From contig OY747714.1 of the NCBI GenBank assembly GCA_963556495.2, positions 47,061,541 through 47,125,540 on the forward strand: DNA of 64,000 bases, given 5' to 3'. Position numbers and translations under genes: made by a program. The notes beneath the pieces were generated by a model. That model was not told where the DNA came from. It saw nothing but the letters and a program-made list of their open reading frames with translations, and ran no database searches. How positions within the stretch are numbered: the stretch's first letter is position 1; each line of letters opens with the position of its first letter. This document shows positions 12,801 through 22,884 of the stretch, in pieces. This DNA is from Valencia hispanica (Eukaryota > Chordata > Actinopteri > Cyprinodontiformes > Valenciidae).

Positions 12801-15800
12801 TTATTTATATTTCTGCATTTATTGGGGCCTGGCATTGCAATGCATGGGATGCAGTGCAATGCATTGTAAAGCAATGCATTGCACTGCCTCCCATGCAATT
12901 GCATGGCAGGCATCCATTATTCTTCACCTCGAAAATGGACCCTCAAACTTTCTCCGTTAATGCGGGTCGTACCGTAGCATGCACCCCCACAACATATATA
13001 TCAAAACGTGCGGCTCGATCCCGGGAGTTGTGCTATTACTTTTATTGGCGATTGGAGTTGCCATGGCGACGTAATTAGCCAAAAACCACGCCCAAAAATC
13101 CCATAGAAATGAATGGAGTCAGGTGTCAAGCCATCATAACAATCCACTTTTTTGAGGATTTACTGTGTCATCATACGTTCATTTAGAAAAACCATTAAAC
13201 TTTCAGTTTGTAGGAAAACCCGAGCTCTGTTTAGAAGTGAAGACGGGATGTTGATATCTGTTACGGTTTTTTCACAATTTGCCTCCGAGCGACCCAAAGT
13301 TTGCCCCAAATTTCAATTTCTAAAGTGTAACAGTCGTTAAGTCAGAGTGCGAGATTTTGTCCGAGCTGGAACCCAAATGATTTTTTAACTCGCTGTCACG
13401 GTCACATATTTCGTTCTACTGAACTGATTTCAGCCATGTGAAAGCCACATCCGATGACATTCACGAGATCTTTTCGAAATTTCTCTATGTCTCATCGTTT
13501 TCTCTCAGCGGACTCGAGTTTGCAAAAAATCAGACGAATTCCGAGCAGATTTCAGAAGATCCACCTATTTATTCTTTAACATTGAGCATGCCTGTGACTT
13601 TTTGAAGCTGGTCTTTGTGACAAGACATTTTTCTCTCGTTCGTTCTTGGACTGTGAAATATGTAGAGAGTTGTGCTTTTCCATGATCGAAGATGAAACCT
13701 AGCTCTCACTGACGCTTTAAGAATTTTTTCGATACCACGCACGGTTTTCGAACAGCTGCAATTTGTTCGGACCCCTTTTTTGGGTCAGAAATGGCCTTAG
13801 AGCGATGCATGACATGTCAGAGACAAATTAGTCACGGTAAATTAGTCACGGCCATTAGTTGCCAAGCAACGGCACACCTGCACTTCTCAGGAGAGCCAGA
13901 GGTCATTAGAGTTCATTCCAACTCTATTGGAACATGGATTTAGGCCTTCAGATTTACCATATATGCTGTAGATTACTTTCTATTAATTCTGATTAGTGTG
14001 GAGTGCTCTTACATGTCTTGAAACTGACCTTTGGGTAGCTGTAGACTCAAACAGGCTCTTCAAAATAAAAGCCCTCAGATTTTCAATAGAAGATCATAGG
14101 GGCATCGTATGTTATAATACAATTGCAGTGAATAGAGGTTCTTTCTGTCTGCCTGCCTGCCTGCCCGCCCACCTGTCAGCGGCTGGTGCACAGCGCTCCT
14201 ATAGGACACTGTCTCGCTTTCTCTGTCTGTCTGTCCCTCTAAGCAGCAGCTGCACCTTGTGTCTCTTTGGAGGAGAGCCCATTAAAGGTCATGAAAGGTC
14301 AACTTAACACTAATAGAGATGCCTCAAAGAACTGGATTACTAATGGGAGAATCACTATATATAACTATCGATACTCAGCCAGCCTTAACTGACGTCCGTG
14401 CTGGACTTTAGAAACCATGAAGGACTCTGTCTCCATGTCTGTCTCTCAGCGGAGGGTCAGCGGTCTGAAAGAACTGAGACATCAGCTGTCTGTGTGACGT
14501 TCTGTCAGTGGAAGCTGCGCTGCGGAAGCAGCGCTCTCCAAGAACTTTTCTGCCTGTCTTTGTCTCTCTGTCAACAACTGTCGAGCTGAGAATTGAGCGG
14601 TCCTAAAGGACTTTGTGTCCCTTTCTCTGTCTCCTCGTCTCTCTCTCTCTTTCTGTCCATAAATTAGTTTACTTAATTGGCACATTCTTTATTCTGCCCA
14701 CAACTCCATTTCCCATGATGCTTCAGCAATTACATTGTCTATTCATTTCTAAGCACATTGCTGCCTGTGCTTTTAAAACAGACCTCTTATCTTACTTAGG
14801 ACAGTATTCTACCACATAGAAAAGTATTCACACCCCTTACATAATATTATGCTACTTACCATTATCAAGCTAGTTAGCATTAGCATGCTAGGTCTTTCTA
14901 GCATTTTAGCTAAATTTTGCTATTTGACTAACTTTTCGTACTGATTCCTGAAATGCTAATGACAACATGTTAGCTAGCATTAGCATGCTAGTTAGCAGTA
15001 GGATGCTAGCTCATGTTAGCATTTTAGCTAATTGTAGGAATTTTCTTAAGTTTTTTTACTCATTGCTTCGAGGCATTTGATAACATGCTAGCTAGCATTA
15101 GCATGCTAGCTAATGCTCATGTTAGCGTTTTAGCTAATTTTTTAATTTTGACTTAATTTTCTTCCTGGTTTTTCTGAGGTTATTGGTAGCATGCTAGTCC
15201 ATGTTAGCTTTTTAGCTAGTTTTTTTTAATTTGGCCCAACTTTTTCTACTTATTGCTTCGAACCTAGTTTAGGCAACAGAACCTCTGATTGGGGGTCTGT
15301 GACGGATTACGCACCACGTGCCAGGTCCCGTTTAAATTTCCTGAAATTTTCTAGTTCCTACTGTACAGCACTTTGGTTGACTGTACTTGTCATATCGAAA
15401 GTGCTATATAAATAAGAATGACACGGTATACTTTTAATTTTACTACAGAAAGTCATCGTTAATTGTTCCATTCAACTTCTAAAAAAGAAGAAAAAAAATC
15501 TAAATTTTTCTTTTGAATTTTGATACACTATCGGGGAAATAAAATATCGCGATATATGGGCGTATCGATATTTTCTTACTTTAGACCAAATCTAACTCAG
15601 CGGACCAATCTAGGTATTTTTCTACCAATAAATGCTCATTTGGTTGTTAAGCAAAGCAAATATTTACCAACCAAACGTACTTCTATGCTTATAAGCACAA
15701 GTTGTCATGTTTGCGTTTTAAGGACCCAATTGCAGCAAGTTAAATGAAAAGATTTTATTACAACAAAAAAACAAAGAACTTAAAAGTACAGATCTAAAAA

Positions 15801-17099
15801 AAAAAAAAAAGCGGTGGCAGGGAACAGGAACCAAACACGGGGAAGATAGACGAAGGACCAGGGAGTTGTGACTGAATGAAAGCAGCATGTATACCGAGGA
15901 GGGAGTGAGGAAGTGGCAGAGAAAGGGCTGAGGACTAACTAAGAGAAACAGTTGCAGGTGATGATGAAAACTGGGTCAGGACCAGAGTGGCAGGGAGACA
16001 ACAGGAAAGGAACACACATAAGAAACAGAAAGCAATCCTAAACTAGAAAACTAAAGATAATATAGCTAAGGAGGAATCTAAGGGGAACTTAAAGTGGAAC
16101 TGAACCCCATGAAAAATCATAACCCCGCCCCCAGACAACATTTGTAGCGACCGTTCAACCCTAAGAGGGCAGCACTAACACGTTTTTAGACCAAAAAGTG
16201 TAGAATTAAACAAGTTTACACGAAAATGTAAAAAGAATCCTCAGAAACTGAAAGATTGCATTGGTAAAGACCCATTTATACAGTTTATAGGCAAAAAAAA
16301 GTTGTTTTGGGGTTTAGTTACTCTTTAAGGAAACACTGGAGAACAGAAGGAAGAAGTAAATTGGGAAACTATCTAAAGAGAAATAAACTTAGGAAATACA
16401 AATGAGAAGGTGGACACAACCAAAAGGTGAAAACATCTAAGAGCAAGAAGGGAATATGAAAACAAGGAAGTGCCATAAAATAAATACCAAAGAATATATT
16501 TAAATTCTATTTAAACCGAATAAGGAAAATAACTAACTTCAAACACAAAACCTAAGAACTATGACATAAGTCACCTCCTTATGCAGCCCAGTGATTTGTG
16601 TTTCCTGGTTTTATAATCTGGTCGTGCAGACGGGAAGACGGCTCAGGTGCTGCTCTGGGCCAACGTGTCGCTCATCTCCGGCTGCGAGTCTTCCTACAAG
16701 GATCGCTTCAAGCCAGGGATGATGTGTGCAGGTGGGTGCAGGCACGGTAACCACGCCCTGCAGGTGAGCCTGGTGCACATGTGAAGCCGGTGTGTGTGTG
16801 TTTGCGTGCAGGAGACCTGGACGGACACGTGGACTCGTGTCAGGGCGACAGCGGCGGCCCTCTGGTCTGCGAGGACGAACTCGGGGTGTCCTACCTGTGG
16901 GGCATCGTCAGCTGGGGGGAGAAGTGCGGCCAGCAGGGCTTCCCAGGAGTCTACACACAGGTAACACGGTTTGGTTCAGGGTTCGAGGCTGAGCGCTGAG
17001 ACCCGGCTGACTCTGGTGTGTTCGCCGCAGGTCGCTCATTACTTCGAGTGGATCCGACTTCACACCGGCTGGCCCGCAGTCACCAGGTTCAACTCCTGA
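3742..17099 (+). CDS. cfi: Complement factor I, light chain (3' part of gene, 7 exons)
   Basis: Secreted serine protease that cleaves C3b and C4b with cofactors. Coding exons are 3742-3884, 5014-5117, 5956-6060, 6154-6329, 16630-16731, 16812-16960 and 17031-17099. All have AG/GT borders and matching phases and join into one open frame ending in TGA. Visible landmarks: furin-type RVKR at 3846-3857 followed by the new N-terminus VVGG; catalytic His in TAAHC (5107-5109), Asp in ENDIAL (6179-6181) and Ser in GDSGGP (16850-16852); and an Asp six residues before that Ser (16832-16834), giving trypsin-like Arg/Lys specificity. IYIGGCW-like and WGxVSWGExCG segments are typical of factor I rather than digestive trypsins. 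Two sequons occur (NHT, NVS). The FIMAC, SRCR and LDLa exons of the heavy chain are not seen upstream and probably lie left of the window. Factor I identity is confident. Confidence 0.93.
4000..4819. mobile_element. hAT-type non-autonomous transposon
   Basis: Perfect terminal inverted repeats CAGTGTTGGG and CCCAACACTG bound 820 bp; subterminal motifs such as gtaac and cgcgttac recur inside. The flanks give an 8-bp target duplication with one mismatch (ttaatgag before, ttaatgat after), as expected for hAT. It lies in the cfi intron between 3884 and 5014 and has no transposase frame. Confidence 0.85.
5014..5117 (+). CDS. cfi: cfi exon: catalytic histidine
   Basis: Acceptor ggtctgcag and donor gtacaa. 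The exon encodes WQIALEE...[17 protein letters not shown]; the catalytic His codon is at 5107-5109. It leaves two bases, and the split Arg codon is completed by the next exon. Confidence 0.93.
5118..5955. other. cfi intron, no further feature
   Basis: Unique-looking AT-rich intron DNA. The open frames here (for example on the minus strand near 5106-5369) lack splice context and similarity to anything I recognise. Confidence 0.5.
5956..6060 (+). CDS. cfi: cfi exon: segment between His and Asp
   Basis: Acceptor cttctccag and donor gtacga. It encodes the variable loop ending [10 protein letters not shown]. The phase (1 base in, 2 bases out) fits both neighbours; the intron that follows is only 93 bp. 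Confidence 0.9.
6154..6329 (+). CDS. cfi: cfi exon: catalytic aspartate
   Basis: Acceptor cattctgcag and donor gtacaa. It encodes [13 protein letters not shown] with the catalytic Asp, then [24 protein letters not shown]. The Cys in AVCVPW corresponds to the interchain or intrachain Cys of the family. It is followed by the unusually long 10.3-kb intron. Confidence 0.93.
6600..6800. mobile_element. Half of a DNA transposon also found at 31306-31775
   Basis: The stretch from gaggccatgtacacacgtag through the cctcaccacc and cacacctaaccg region matches 31305-31410. The matching other half is at 8295-8525, so this copy appears to have been split by about 1.5 kb that includes the 7240-8200 minisatellite. 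No coding capacity. Confidence 0.6.
7240..8200. repeat. 15-bp minisatellite, unit about GTTYTGGGCRTTGAC
   Basis: Around 60 units of 15 bp with a few 9-12 bp interruptions. The unit length is a multiple of three, so several frames on both strands stay open for up to 213 codons. These low-complexity frames (FWALT or MPRTS repeats) are not credible genes. It lies in the long fifth cfi intron. Confidence 0.95.
8295..8525. mobile_element. Second half of the 6600-6800 transposon family
   Basis: Shares ttgtaaaaacaa, aaaaagcgctt, tctgtccacaagcaaac and atgacgggcaaaatcgta with 31440-31745, and ends in cgtgaggcctg, the inverted counterpart of the left end near 6652. Low coding potential. Confidence 0.6.
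8968..9532. mobile_element. MITE with TTAAAGCTACATTGT ends
   Basis: Starts with agttaaagctacattgt and ends with acaatgtagctttaaac, an inverted pair of at least 14 bp, about 565 bp apart. A 106-codon frame (9120-9440, plus) sits in the middle and begins with a Ser/Thr-rich segment. It has no recognisable domain and may be a transposon remnant or chance. Within the cfi intron. Confidence 0.7.
9533..10703. other. cfi intron with degenerate repeats
   Basis: 9570-9800 resembles the degenerate gggccccat-containing repeat also near 63350-63480. 10286-10370 contains cgatacgatacgtatcgc, the edge of another transposon remnant whose counterpart may be the tatcgcgatat segment near 15545. No gene is seen. 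Confidence 0.45.
11045..12602 (+). pseudogene. Tc1-like transposase, split by a nested MITE
   Basis: Cut-and-paste DNA transposase. The first part (11045-11803, about 252 codons) carries the N-terminal helix-turn-helix pair with the GRPRKSS linker motif and the first two catalytic Asp residues ([16 protein letters not shown]). The last part (12345-12602) carries the catalytic Glu in [11 protein letters not shown] and ends GQHCKY. Counting across the junction gives about 35 residues between the second Asp and the Glu, a DD35E-like spacing. Without the insert the two parts are in the same frame with one TAA at the junction. Total length about 340 codons, normal for Tc1. Non-functional as it stands. 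Confidence 0.92.
11804..12344. mobile_element. TTAA-flanked MITE nested in the Tc1 element
   Basis: About 537 bp between TTAA at 11800-11803 and TTAA at 12341-12344. The two ends form imperfect inverted repeats of about 50 bp (left ggccggtttatact...; right, read inward, agcttggtttatacttctg...). TTAA duplication suggests piggyBac-type mobilisation; a 3-bp TAA duplication (Harbinger-type) is the alternative. No transposase. Confidence 0.85.
12816..12915. repeat. GCAATGCA-rich palindromic simple sequence
   Basis: About ten spaced copies of gcattgca, gcaatgca or catgcaattgcatg in 100 bp; the motif is self-complementary, so the block can fold. Confidence 0.8.
12916..14840. other. cfi intron, repeat-derived, no gene
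   Basis: Contains a degenerate interspersed sequence (about 12940-13860, with segments such as ccatagaaatgaatgg) and short CTGC or TCTG runs near 14140-14680. The open frames lack splice context and recognisable domains. Confidence 0.4.
14850..15215. repeat. Degenerate tandem repeat rich in GCTAGC and TTAGCAT
   Basis: Four to five diverged units of roughly 80-100 bp, each with gttagctagcattagcatgctag-like palindromic text and a following ttttagctaa. Confidence 0.75.
15420..16080. other. Transposon-derived intron sequence
   Basis: 15530-15580 holds tatcgcgatatatgggcgtatcgatat, the likely other edge of the remnant near 10290. 15740-16050 is an A-rich block with a poly(A) run at 15797-15811 and gaggaccagg-like text typical of degenerated retroelement tails. 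No reading frame of note. Confidence 0.4.
16088..16329. mobile_element. Small MITE, 242 bp
   Basis: Left end CTTAAAGTGGAACTGAACCC and right end (read inward) CTTAAAGAGTAACTAAACCC are inverted repeats with about 16 of 21 bases matching. Non-coding; it lies 300 bp upstream of a cfi exon. A related half-copy is near 40905-40940. Confidence 0.7.
16630..16731 (+). CDS. cfi: cfi exon: segment before the active-site loop
   Basis: Acceptor gtcgtgcag and donor gtgggt. It encodes [19 protein letters not shown] through GMMCAG. The phase matches the exon 10.3 kb upstream (a split Asp codon) and the exon 80 bp downstream (a split Gly codon). Confidence 0.92.
16812..16960 (+). CDS. cfi: cfi exon: catalytic serine and specificity pocket
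   Basis: Acceptor gcgtgcag and donor gtaaca. It encodes [13 protein letters not shown] with the nucleophile Ser, the pocket Asp, and [20 protein letters not shown]. It ends on a codon boundary. Confidence 0.95.
17031..17099 (+). CDS. cfi: cfi last coding exon
   Basis: Acceptor gttcgccgcag. It encodes [22 protein letters not shown] and then TGA, corresponding to the C-terminal helix of the protease fold. Confidence 0.93.
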   Translation, partial: VAHYFEWIRLHTGWPAVTRFNS

Positions 17100-17171
17100 T
17101 GGGACCGACAAGCTGCTTCAGCTCAGACTCAGCTCTGTCTCACTTTAATGTGATCTCAACTTTTATTTGGT

Positions 17172-17177
17172 AATAAA
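17172..17177 (+). terminator. cfi polyadenylation signal
   Basis: AATAAA 72 bases after the cfi stop codon, in an A/T-rich stretch and with a T/G-rich stretch downstream. Placement is typical for a short 3' UTR. Confidence 0.7.
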
Positions 17178-17179
17178 AA

Positions 17180-19244
17180 CAAAGATTCACAAAAAAACGT
17201 TCCTGTTTCTGTGCTGGAAAAGTTTTCTGCATTTTCTGATTTTTAAAATAGTTTAACATATTAGGGGTATAATGGTACAGATCGGTACGTTTTCTGCACA
17301 CTGTAATCAAGAACAATAAATACAAATGTGCATGTGACTCTTTTTTTTACTTTGATCAGCATTAAACAAAGAAAATGTTTTCCTTTATTCCTTTCAATTC
17401 CTGAAATGCTTTGGATTTTATTATGTTCTAGGCCTTAAAAAAATTGAAAGTAAGGAACTGACTGGAGATTTGATTGGATTTTTTTTTTTTTTATAAATAA
17501 AATAGTACAAGCTGACAAAGCCTGAGTAGAACCACTTGAAAACAGTGAGTGTTAATGTTTAAATAATATTTTGCTCATTTTTGGGAATAAAACATGCTTA
17601 AATCACTTTGGAGTTGTTTTAATATTTCGACAGCCTAGTCTCGTATGGAGTAAGACAACTGTGTGCATGACTCCAACCATTCGTACTCTTACTTGTATGT
17701 CAATACAAGTGTTATACACAAAATAAACGTGAGTGAGAAACTATCCAGGTTAGAAATGTTTTCAGATGATTAGGAATCTGAAATCTGCGAGTCCAAAGTC
17801 TCGTGAATAAATCTGTAATTTCTTCGACCTTGAAGTCTTCACCGCTGTAAACATGAATTCAAGTTCGTGGGTTATGAGTAGAAATATGTTGAAATGACAT
17901 CACAGGGAAAAGTAATCGAACCACCAATTTCACCAACTATGTTCCAAATTCAAGGATGGCTGAGAACAGTGGACTGGGTGGAGCTACAAGCTCAGGTGAA
18001 GCATCACAGGTAACGTCAACAAGGTATGTAGTTTTTTATTTTAATTTTATTACAATTTTAAATAGCATACAGTTCTTGGACTTACAAACGTACTGCTTTA
18101 GCCCGCAAGCTAACGACATGCTGGTGACGCTAAGTTAGAGTTAGCATCACTAGCATTAGGAGTTGGTTTGTGCTAATTAATTAGCAGAAACCAGCAAACT
18201 TGAATTCACCTTCACACCAGTGAATACTTTACAGTCGTAGAAATTAGTTACATTCACAAGACTTTGAACTCGCAGCTTTTAGATTAATACTTCTATAAAA
18301 AACGTTCCAAACCCGCGGTTTCTCAGACTCGCGTATTTGACAGCAGAATTTTGTGAATTGACATATGAACATGAATATGAATTGCTAGAATAATGCACAC
18401 ATCTTTTCGGCAGTTTTACTCCATAGTCTGCAGCATGGGCAGCTATTCTTGTGTTTTATCCAAAATAAGGAGTTTGGGCTGATTGGATGCTACTGGTAGC
18501 CATGTTGGACATCAGCTGGTTTTTCTCTAGTATCAGTGATGTTTCCATTCAGCTTGACATCGTTTCAGGTGAGTCATTCAGTTCAGAGCAGAGCGTGTAA
18601 CGAACCTTATTGCTGTTAATAGATGCGTTCGCTGACAAAGTTCTGGTTCGGTCCGTCTTTCTTTTTCTACTGTAGCTGCATGAGAAACCATTCAAGTTCC
18701 CAAATAGCAGAGTTTGGTGATAGCTGGGAGTCCTTTCTGTTCTGTTTTGGTGTCACTTTTTAAAAGCCGCCCTGCTGAAACGTTGCACTGCACTCTGAGT
18801 TCTGCACATAAACATTCTGCGTGTGTTCTGGTAGAAAACATCTGGATCCGTTCGGTACTGAACTGACAGGACCATACCAAAGAATACGAATACATGTACG
18901 GTCACCTCCAAATCTGAGACCATGTTCTTGAGCTGGAAAAGGGTAGAGGGTAGCTCTCCGAGCTTTTATGGGGCTTATATGTTTATCTCAGCTGAATCAA
19001 ACCATTCCCAATAGATTTATAACGTTTCAGGTTGTCCAACAGCGTTCAGGTAATTTTATACCAGACCTAAAGAAGTGTTGCACAAGTATCTAAGCCACAT
19101 TTTTTGTTATAAATAAAAACTGCAGCATGCATTCTGGGATTTTTACGTTACTCGACTCCAAGGCAGAATCTTTTAGTCATTAAACAAACTTTAATGGCTA
19201 AATCCTGAAATGTTTGGCGGGTCTCCTAATGCTCGTGTTCCTCA
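17180..19244. other. Convergent intergenic DNA between cfi and mcub
   Basis: No gene found. 17255-17300 resembles the end of the 60854-62229 element family. A 60-codon frame at 17956-18138 starts MAENSGLGG, without splice or domain support. Confidence 0.45.
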
Positions 19245-19470
19245 CTAGAACCAGGAAAGTAGAGAACATCACCCCAGTTCTAAAGTCATTACACTGGCTC
19301 CCTGTAGCTCAGAGAATAGACTTCTAAACACTTTTACTAGTGTGTAAATCATTGAATGGCTTAGCACCAAAGTATGTTGAAGATCTACTGTCACTATCCC
19401 CTAATCACCCAAAGCACCTAGAATTGCCTTTTTGTTGAAAGTGTGCTACACAAATAAAATTGCCTTCCCT
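19245..19470 (+). mobile_element. L2/Rex-like LINE fragment (RT C-terminus and 3' tail)
   Basis: Nearly identical to 37983-38135, where the frame reads ARVL...RKVENITPVLKSLHWLPV, the conserved C-terminal end of fish non-LTR reverse transcriptases. It ends in ttgttgaaagtgtgctacacaaataaaattgcctt, the 3' terminus of that family. Confidence 0.8.
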
Positions 19471-19552
19471 AATGTATTTGATCCATTCAGAATAAACATC
19501 GCAGAAGATAAAGACATTAATACAGAGAAGCTGTGTTTTCCCACTGATTTAC

Positions 19553-19558
19553 TTTATT
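19553..19558 (-). terminator. mcub polyadenylation signal
   Basis: AATAAA on the minus strand, 113 bases beyond the mcub stop codon. Confidence 0.6.
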
Positions 19559-19670
19559 ATCAATAAGGAAGAAAAAAAACAACTAAAAAATGTTTTTTAA
19601 TGAACAGAAAACGGAAAGAGTGGCTAAAAAGTGCAAACATGCAGTTTGATGTGACGAGGGCGGGGTTTTT

Positions 19671-19754
19671 TCAGCCGCCTCTCTTAGGTTGAACCTGATC
19701 GACCGGCAGGTGCAGATGCTTGGCGCTCCTCAGTCGGCGGAGGTCGTCCTCCAC
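19671..19754 (-). CDS. mcub: mcub last exon
   Basis: Acceptor gtttgttcccag. Encodes VEDDLRRLRSAKHLHLPVDQ then VQPKRGG and TGA, the C-terminal coiled coil (family pattern AEMDLKRLRDPLQVHLPL). Phase 0. Confidence 0.9.
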   Translation of the reverse strand: MEDDLRRLRSAKHLHLPVDQVQPKRGG

Positions 19755-19879
19755 CTGGGAACAAACGGAGGAACTTAACAGAGACGAGGAAACTCCCGAC
19801 TGCAACGTCAAACCCCCACAGGAGGCGACGTTTTTACCCTCAGAGAGACACCAGAACCCTCCATAGCCACAGCTGTGGG

Positions 19880-21323
19880 CAGGGGTGGACTGGCACAAAA
19901 ATTCAGTCCTGGCATTTTCTCTCCAGACCAGCCCACTACATTATCAGCCGACACTACATAAAAGTCCACAAATCTCGCAGCATCTCCTCTCATATTATTA
20001 TTTACTATTTTTATAGTTTTAGTGCGGGTGAGACAGCAGATTTGGCTTTCTATTTTCCGTCTCACTGTTTCCGGTTGCCTGTTAACGCGAAGCAGTCTAA
20101 ACAAAAAGCCCCCAAAAAAGAAAAAGTAAAAAGAAAAATGTCCAAAAATCGTATGCCTGTTTAAATTAATGACCAAACACGGAATGAGGGATTCGAGGGT
20201 CATTTGTACTTCACATTGCATTGAATTATCTAATGCAAATCTTTAATTGCGTTTTTCTCAAAATGAGTTTTTCCCAACATTCAAAACGAATAATCTTGAA
20301 ATCAGTTATACCTATATTCACCAAACTTTCCACCACTGTTCTAAGCTATGAGCTGAAAAAAAAAAAAATACAGAGCGATTTGTCAATACTTCGTTCTAAA
20401 AAATATATATAGGCCTATGTGCAATTTTGCGTAAAAAAACAGGGCGAAAATGAGTTTTTTGGAGCTATTTACACTGTTTTTGATTTATGAAGTAATGAAA
20501 TGAAATAAACCTATTTCTCTCTGTAAAAATTTTCAGAATTTTTTTTTCTAATCATATAACATATATGATTAGAAAATGTAAGAAAAATTCAATCTGTCTC
20601 TCACCAATTTTGAGATGATACGTATACAAATGTACGTTTTGTCAATACATCTTTCTAAAAAAAACATTTATGTGGTATTTTGTGTAAAAAAACAGGGCGA
20701 AAATGAGTTTTTTGGAGCTACTGACACTGTTTTTTGATTTATGAAGCAATGAAATGAAATAAACCTATTTCCCTCAGTAAGAAGTTTTTGATAACATATA
20801 TGATTAGAAAATTAAATAAAAATTTAATCTGTCTCTCACCAATTTTGAGATGATACGTTTACAAATAGATGCAAATTAGCACATTTTAAACCAGATTACA
20901 CCTCATTTGCATATCTAAACAAAATTTATATCAAAACTTCTAATACAAAAGATGTTTCTTTTAATACTAGGATTAAGTTTGTGAAGTTTCATAAAGGTAT
21001 CTTGAAGCTAACTGTTGTCCCTATTCACCTGTAGTGTCTCCCCTTAATGTTTACTGTTGCTATGGCAACCAGAGACCGCTGACGTTACTAGCTGTTAGCT
21101 AGCTAAGCTAAATCATCTGAACAATAATAACCGAAAGTGTCACAATTTGCCATATTTAACTAAATCAACCGCAAATACCAATGATACCAACATACTGCTA
21201 GCCCAATTTGAGGGAATTTAGAGAGAGGAAAACAAAAAAACAAACAAAAAAGCGGACGGCCCACATTGGGTCAACGGCCCACCGGGATGATGCCCGGTAT
21301 GCCAGATGGCCAGTCCACCCCTG
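19880..21323. mobile_element. hAT-like transposon, CAGGGGTGGACTGG ends
   Basis: Inverted ends CAGGGGTGGACTGGC and GCCAGTCCACCCCTG enclose 1444 bp; a degenerate inverted relative lies at 32270-33510. It contains an internal duplication of about 200 bp (20430-20640 and 20680-20870, sharing aacagggcgaaaatgag). No clear 8-bp target duplication. It occupies the last mcub intron. Confidence 0.8.
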
Positions 21324-21361
21324 GCTAAAAGCAGAAGAAGAAGAACACAAGCGTCCATCAC

Positions 21362-21472
21362 CTCGGCCAGCTCGCCCCTCAGCTCGTTGCATTTCTCCAC
21401 GTCAAATCTGTGCGGCGACGCCCTCTTGTGGAAGTGAAGCAGGTAATTACGATCCCAGACGTCGATGAAGTC
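21362..21472 (-). CDS. mcub: mcub exon 7: matrix segment after TM2
   Basis: Acceptor gtctctgcag, donor gtgatg. Encodes DFIDVWDRNYLLHFHKRASP and HRFDVEKCNELRGELAE, matching the RDRQYLLFFHK...FDLEKYNQLK region of MCU/MCUB. 37 codons, phase 0 at both ends. A transposon right end lies only 36 bp beyond its donor. Confidence 0.9.
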
Positions 21473-21659
21473 CTGCAGAGACACGTTCACGGTTTCTGAT
21501 ATTCATCTCACACTCGGGAAACGACGCTGCAACGTTACATGTTTTACAGAGCGGTAAAAGAACATGAACGGTTTAACAAATAATGAATAATAATTCAAAC
21601 AAATACTCATAAAAATGTATAATATTGACATAATCTAATGTATTTAATCTGTAAGACAT

Positions 21660-22400
21660 CTGTGTGTAATTAGGCTCGAGCAGTTAAGCGCTGCGAAGGC
21701 CTATTGTATCCGTTTCTTATTATTCTTCCCAAAAATGAATTGGCTATTTGGAGGCATTAACATATAAAAAAATAAAAAAATCAGGAAAGTTGTCGGCTGC
21801 ATGACTCGTGTGTGAAGTTTACGTATTTAAAGGGTTTTTGTAAAAGTAGCAAAAGAAATGGCTCAACAGCGCCCCCTGGAATGCCTCAAAACACCCTCCC
21901 CATTAACCTTTTTTTAACGTAGAGCTATGCCCTTTGGCACACTCTTAGATCTTAGACCCACCAAAAAGCCTCAAAACGTCATAGTCCCAAATGCACAGGA
22001 AGTCGGCCATCTTGCTTTGAATGTGTAATTTTGACAGATTTTTGGCCCAATTTTGCCTCTGCGTTTGATCAAACTCCTGGGGATTTACACCGATCGGCTT
22101 GCAAATTGGTCAAGATGGCCTTCAGGCTTGGGGGATCTCAACTCATCAAAATCGTGAGTTTTCGTGCATGTTGAAGGGCCGGGGCCTGGTCTCAAACTTT
22201 TACTACTCGTCAAAAGATTTACATTTTTTCATATCTCTTAGTAAGTCACAGAGACATGACAACAACTGTGATTGGTAACCATCTGGTCCCCAACTAATTT
22301 CATCTGTAAAATGTTGAAATTACCTAAGCCCCGCCCCCTGAGAACAGAAAGTGTTATTTTTTTACTTGGGGAAAAAAGTCCCTATTTAACAATAATCACC
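21660..22400. other. Interspersed repeat in the mcub intron
   Basis: Non-coding, with repeat-like text (aaggcctattgtatccg, cagcgccccctggaatgcc). It occupies part of the interval where the DIME exon of mcub would be expected. Confidence 0.45.
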
Positions 22401-22479
22401 ATGAAGCTGTGCAAAGTGACTGTAAACAAGTTGGTGTAACACTGTGTCAAAGACCGAGTGGCTACGAAAGAGGGTGGGG

Positions 22480-22770
22480 CTGTGGCCGTTTGTTAGAAAA
22501 CATCCAGCATCATGGAGACCAAGGAACCCAGCAGCAGGTAAGGGAGGAGGTTCTGGTCCAGTTTAAAGCAGGGTCAGGTTCTACAACATCTCCCAGAGCT
22601 CTGGACAGGGAGAGAGGATAGACCACCTGCAGCTGGGGCGGAGGGTCACCGACCATCCTGAACATACAGCCCGAGATATAATGGGATGATTTAGATCAAA
22701 GGGTTAGAATAGCCTAGTCAAAGTCCAGAGCTAAATGATAGTGGAAAGATGGTCTGCATCCATTCTGACT
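22480..22770 (+). mobile_element. Tc1/mariner transposase remnant
   Basis: Contains caggttctacaacatc, accatcctgaacatacagcc and agcctagtcaaagtccag, diverged from the FQQDNDPKHTA...EWPSQSPDLNP part of Tc1 transposases. Related remnants are at 50147-50340 and 51130-51890. Inside the mcub interval lacking the DIME exon. Confidence 0.65.
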
Positions 22771-22884
22771 GAGCTTGAGGTATCTGGCAAAAAGAATGAT
22801 GGGTGAAAACTGTAGATGTGAAAAGCAGGTAGAGACCAAAGTGACTCAGGGGCCCTGAAAGCAAGCGCACACCATGTTGTGTTG

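Noticed and set aside
16792..16992. Overlapping frames around the cfi serine exon
   Set aside because: Shadow frames of a genuine exon.
22500..22640. GAT GTT GTA GAA CCT (DVVEP) on the minus strand as a diverged DIME exon
   Set aside because: The surrounding text is a Tc1 transposase remnant present elsewhere in the window, and frames are interrupted by stops.
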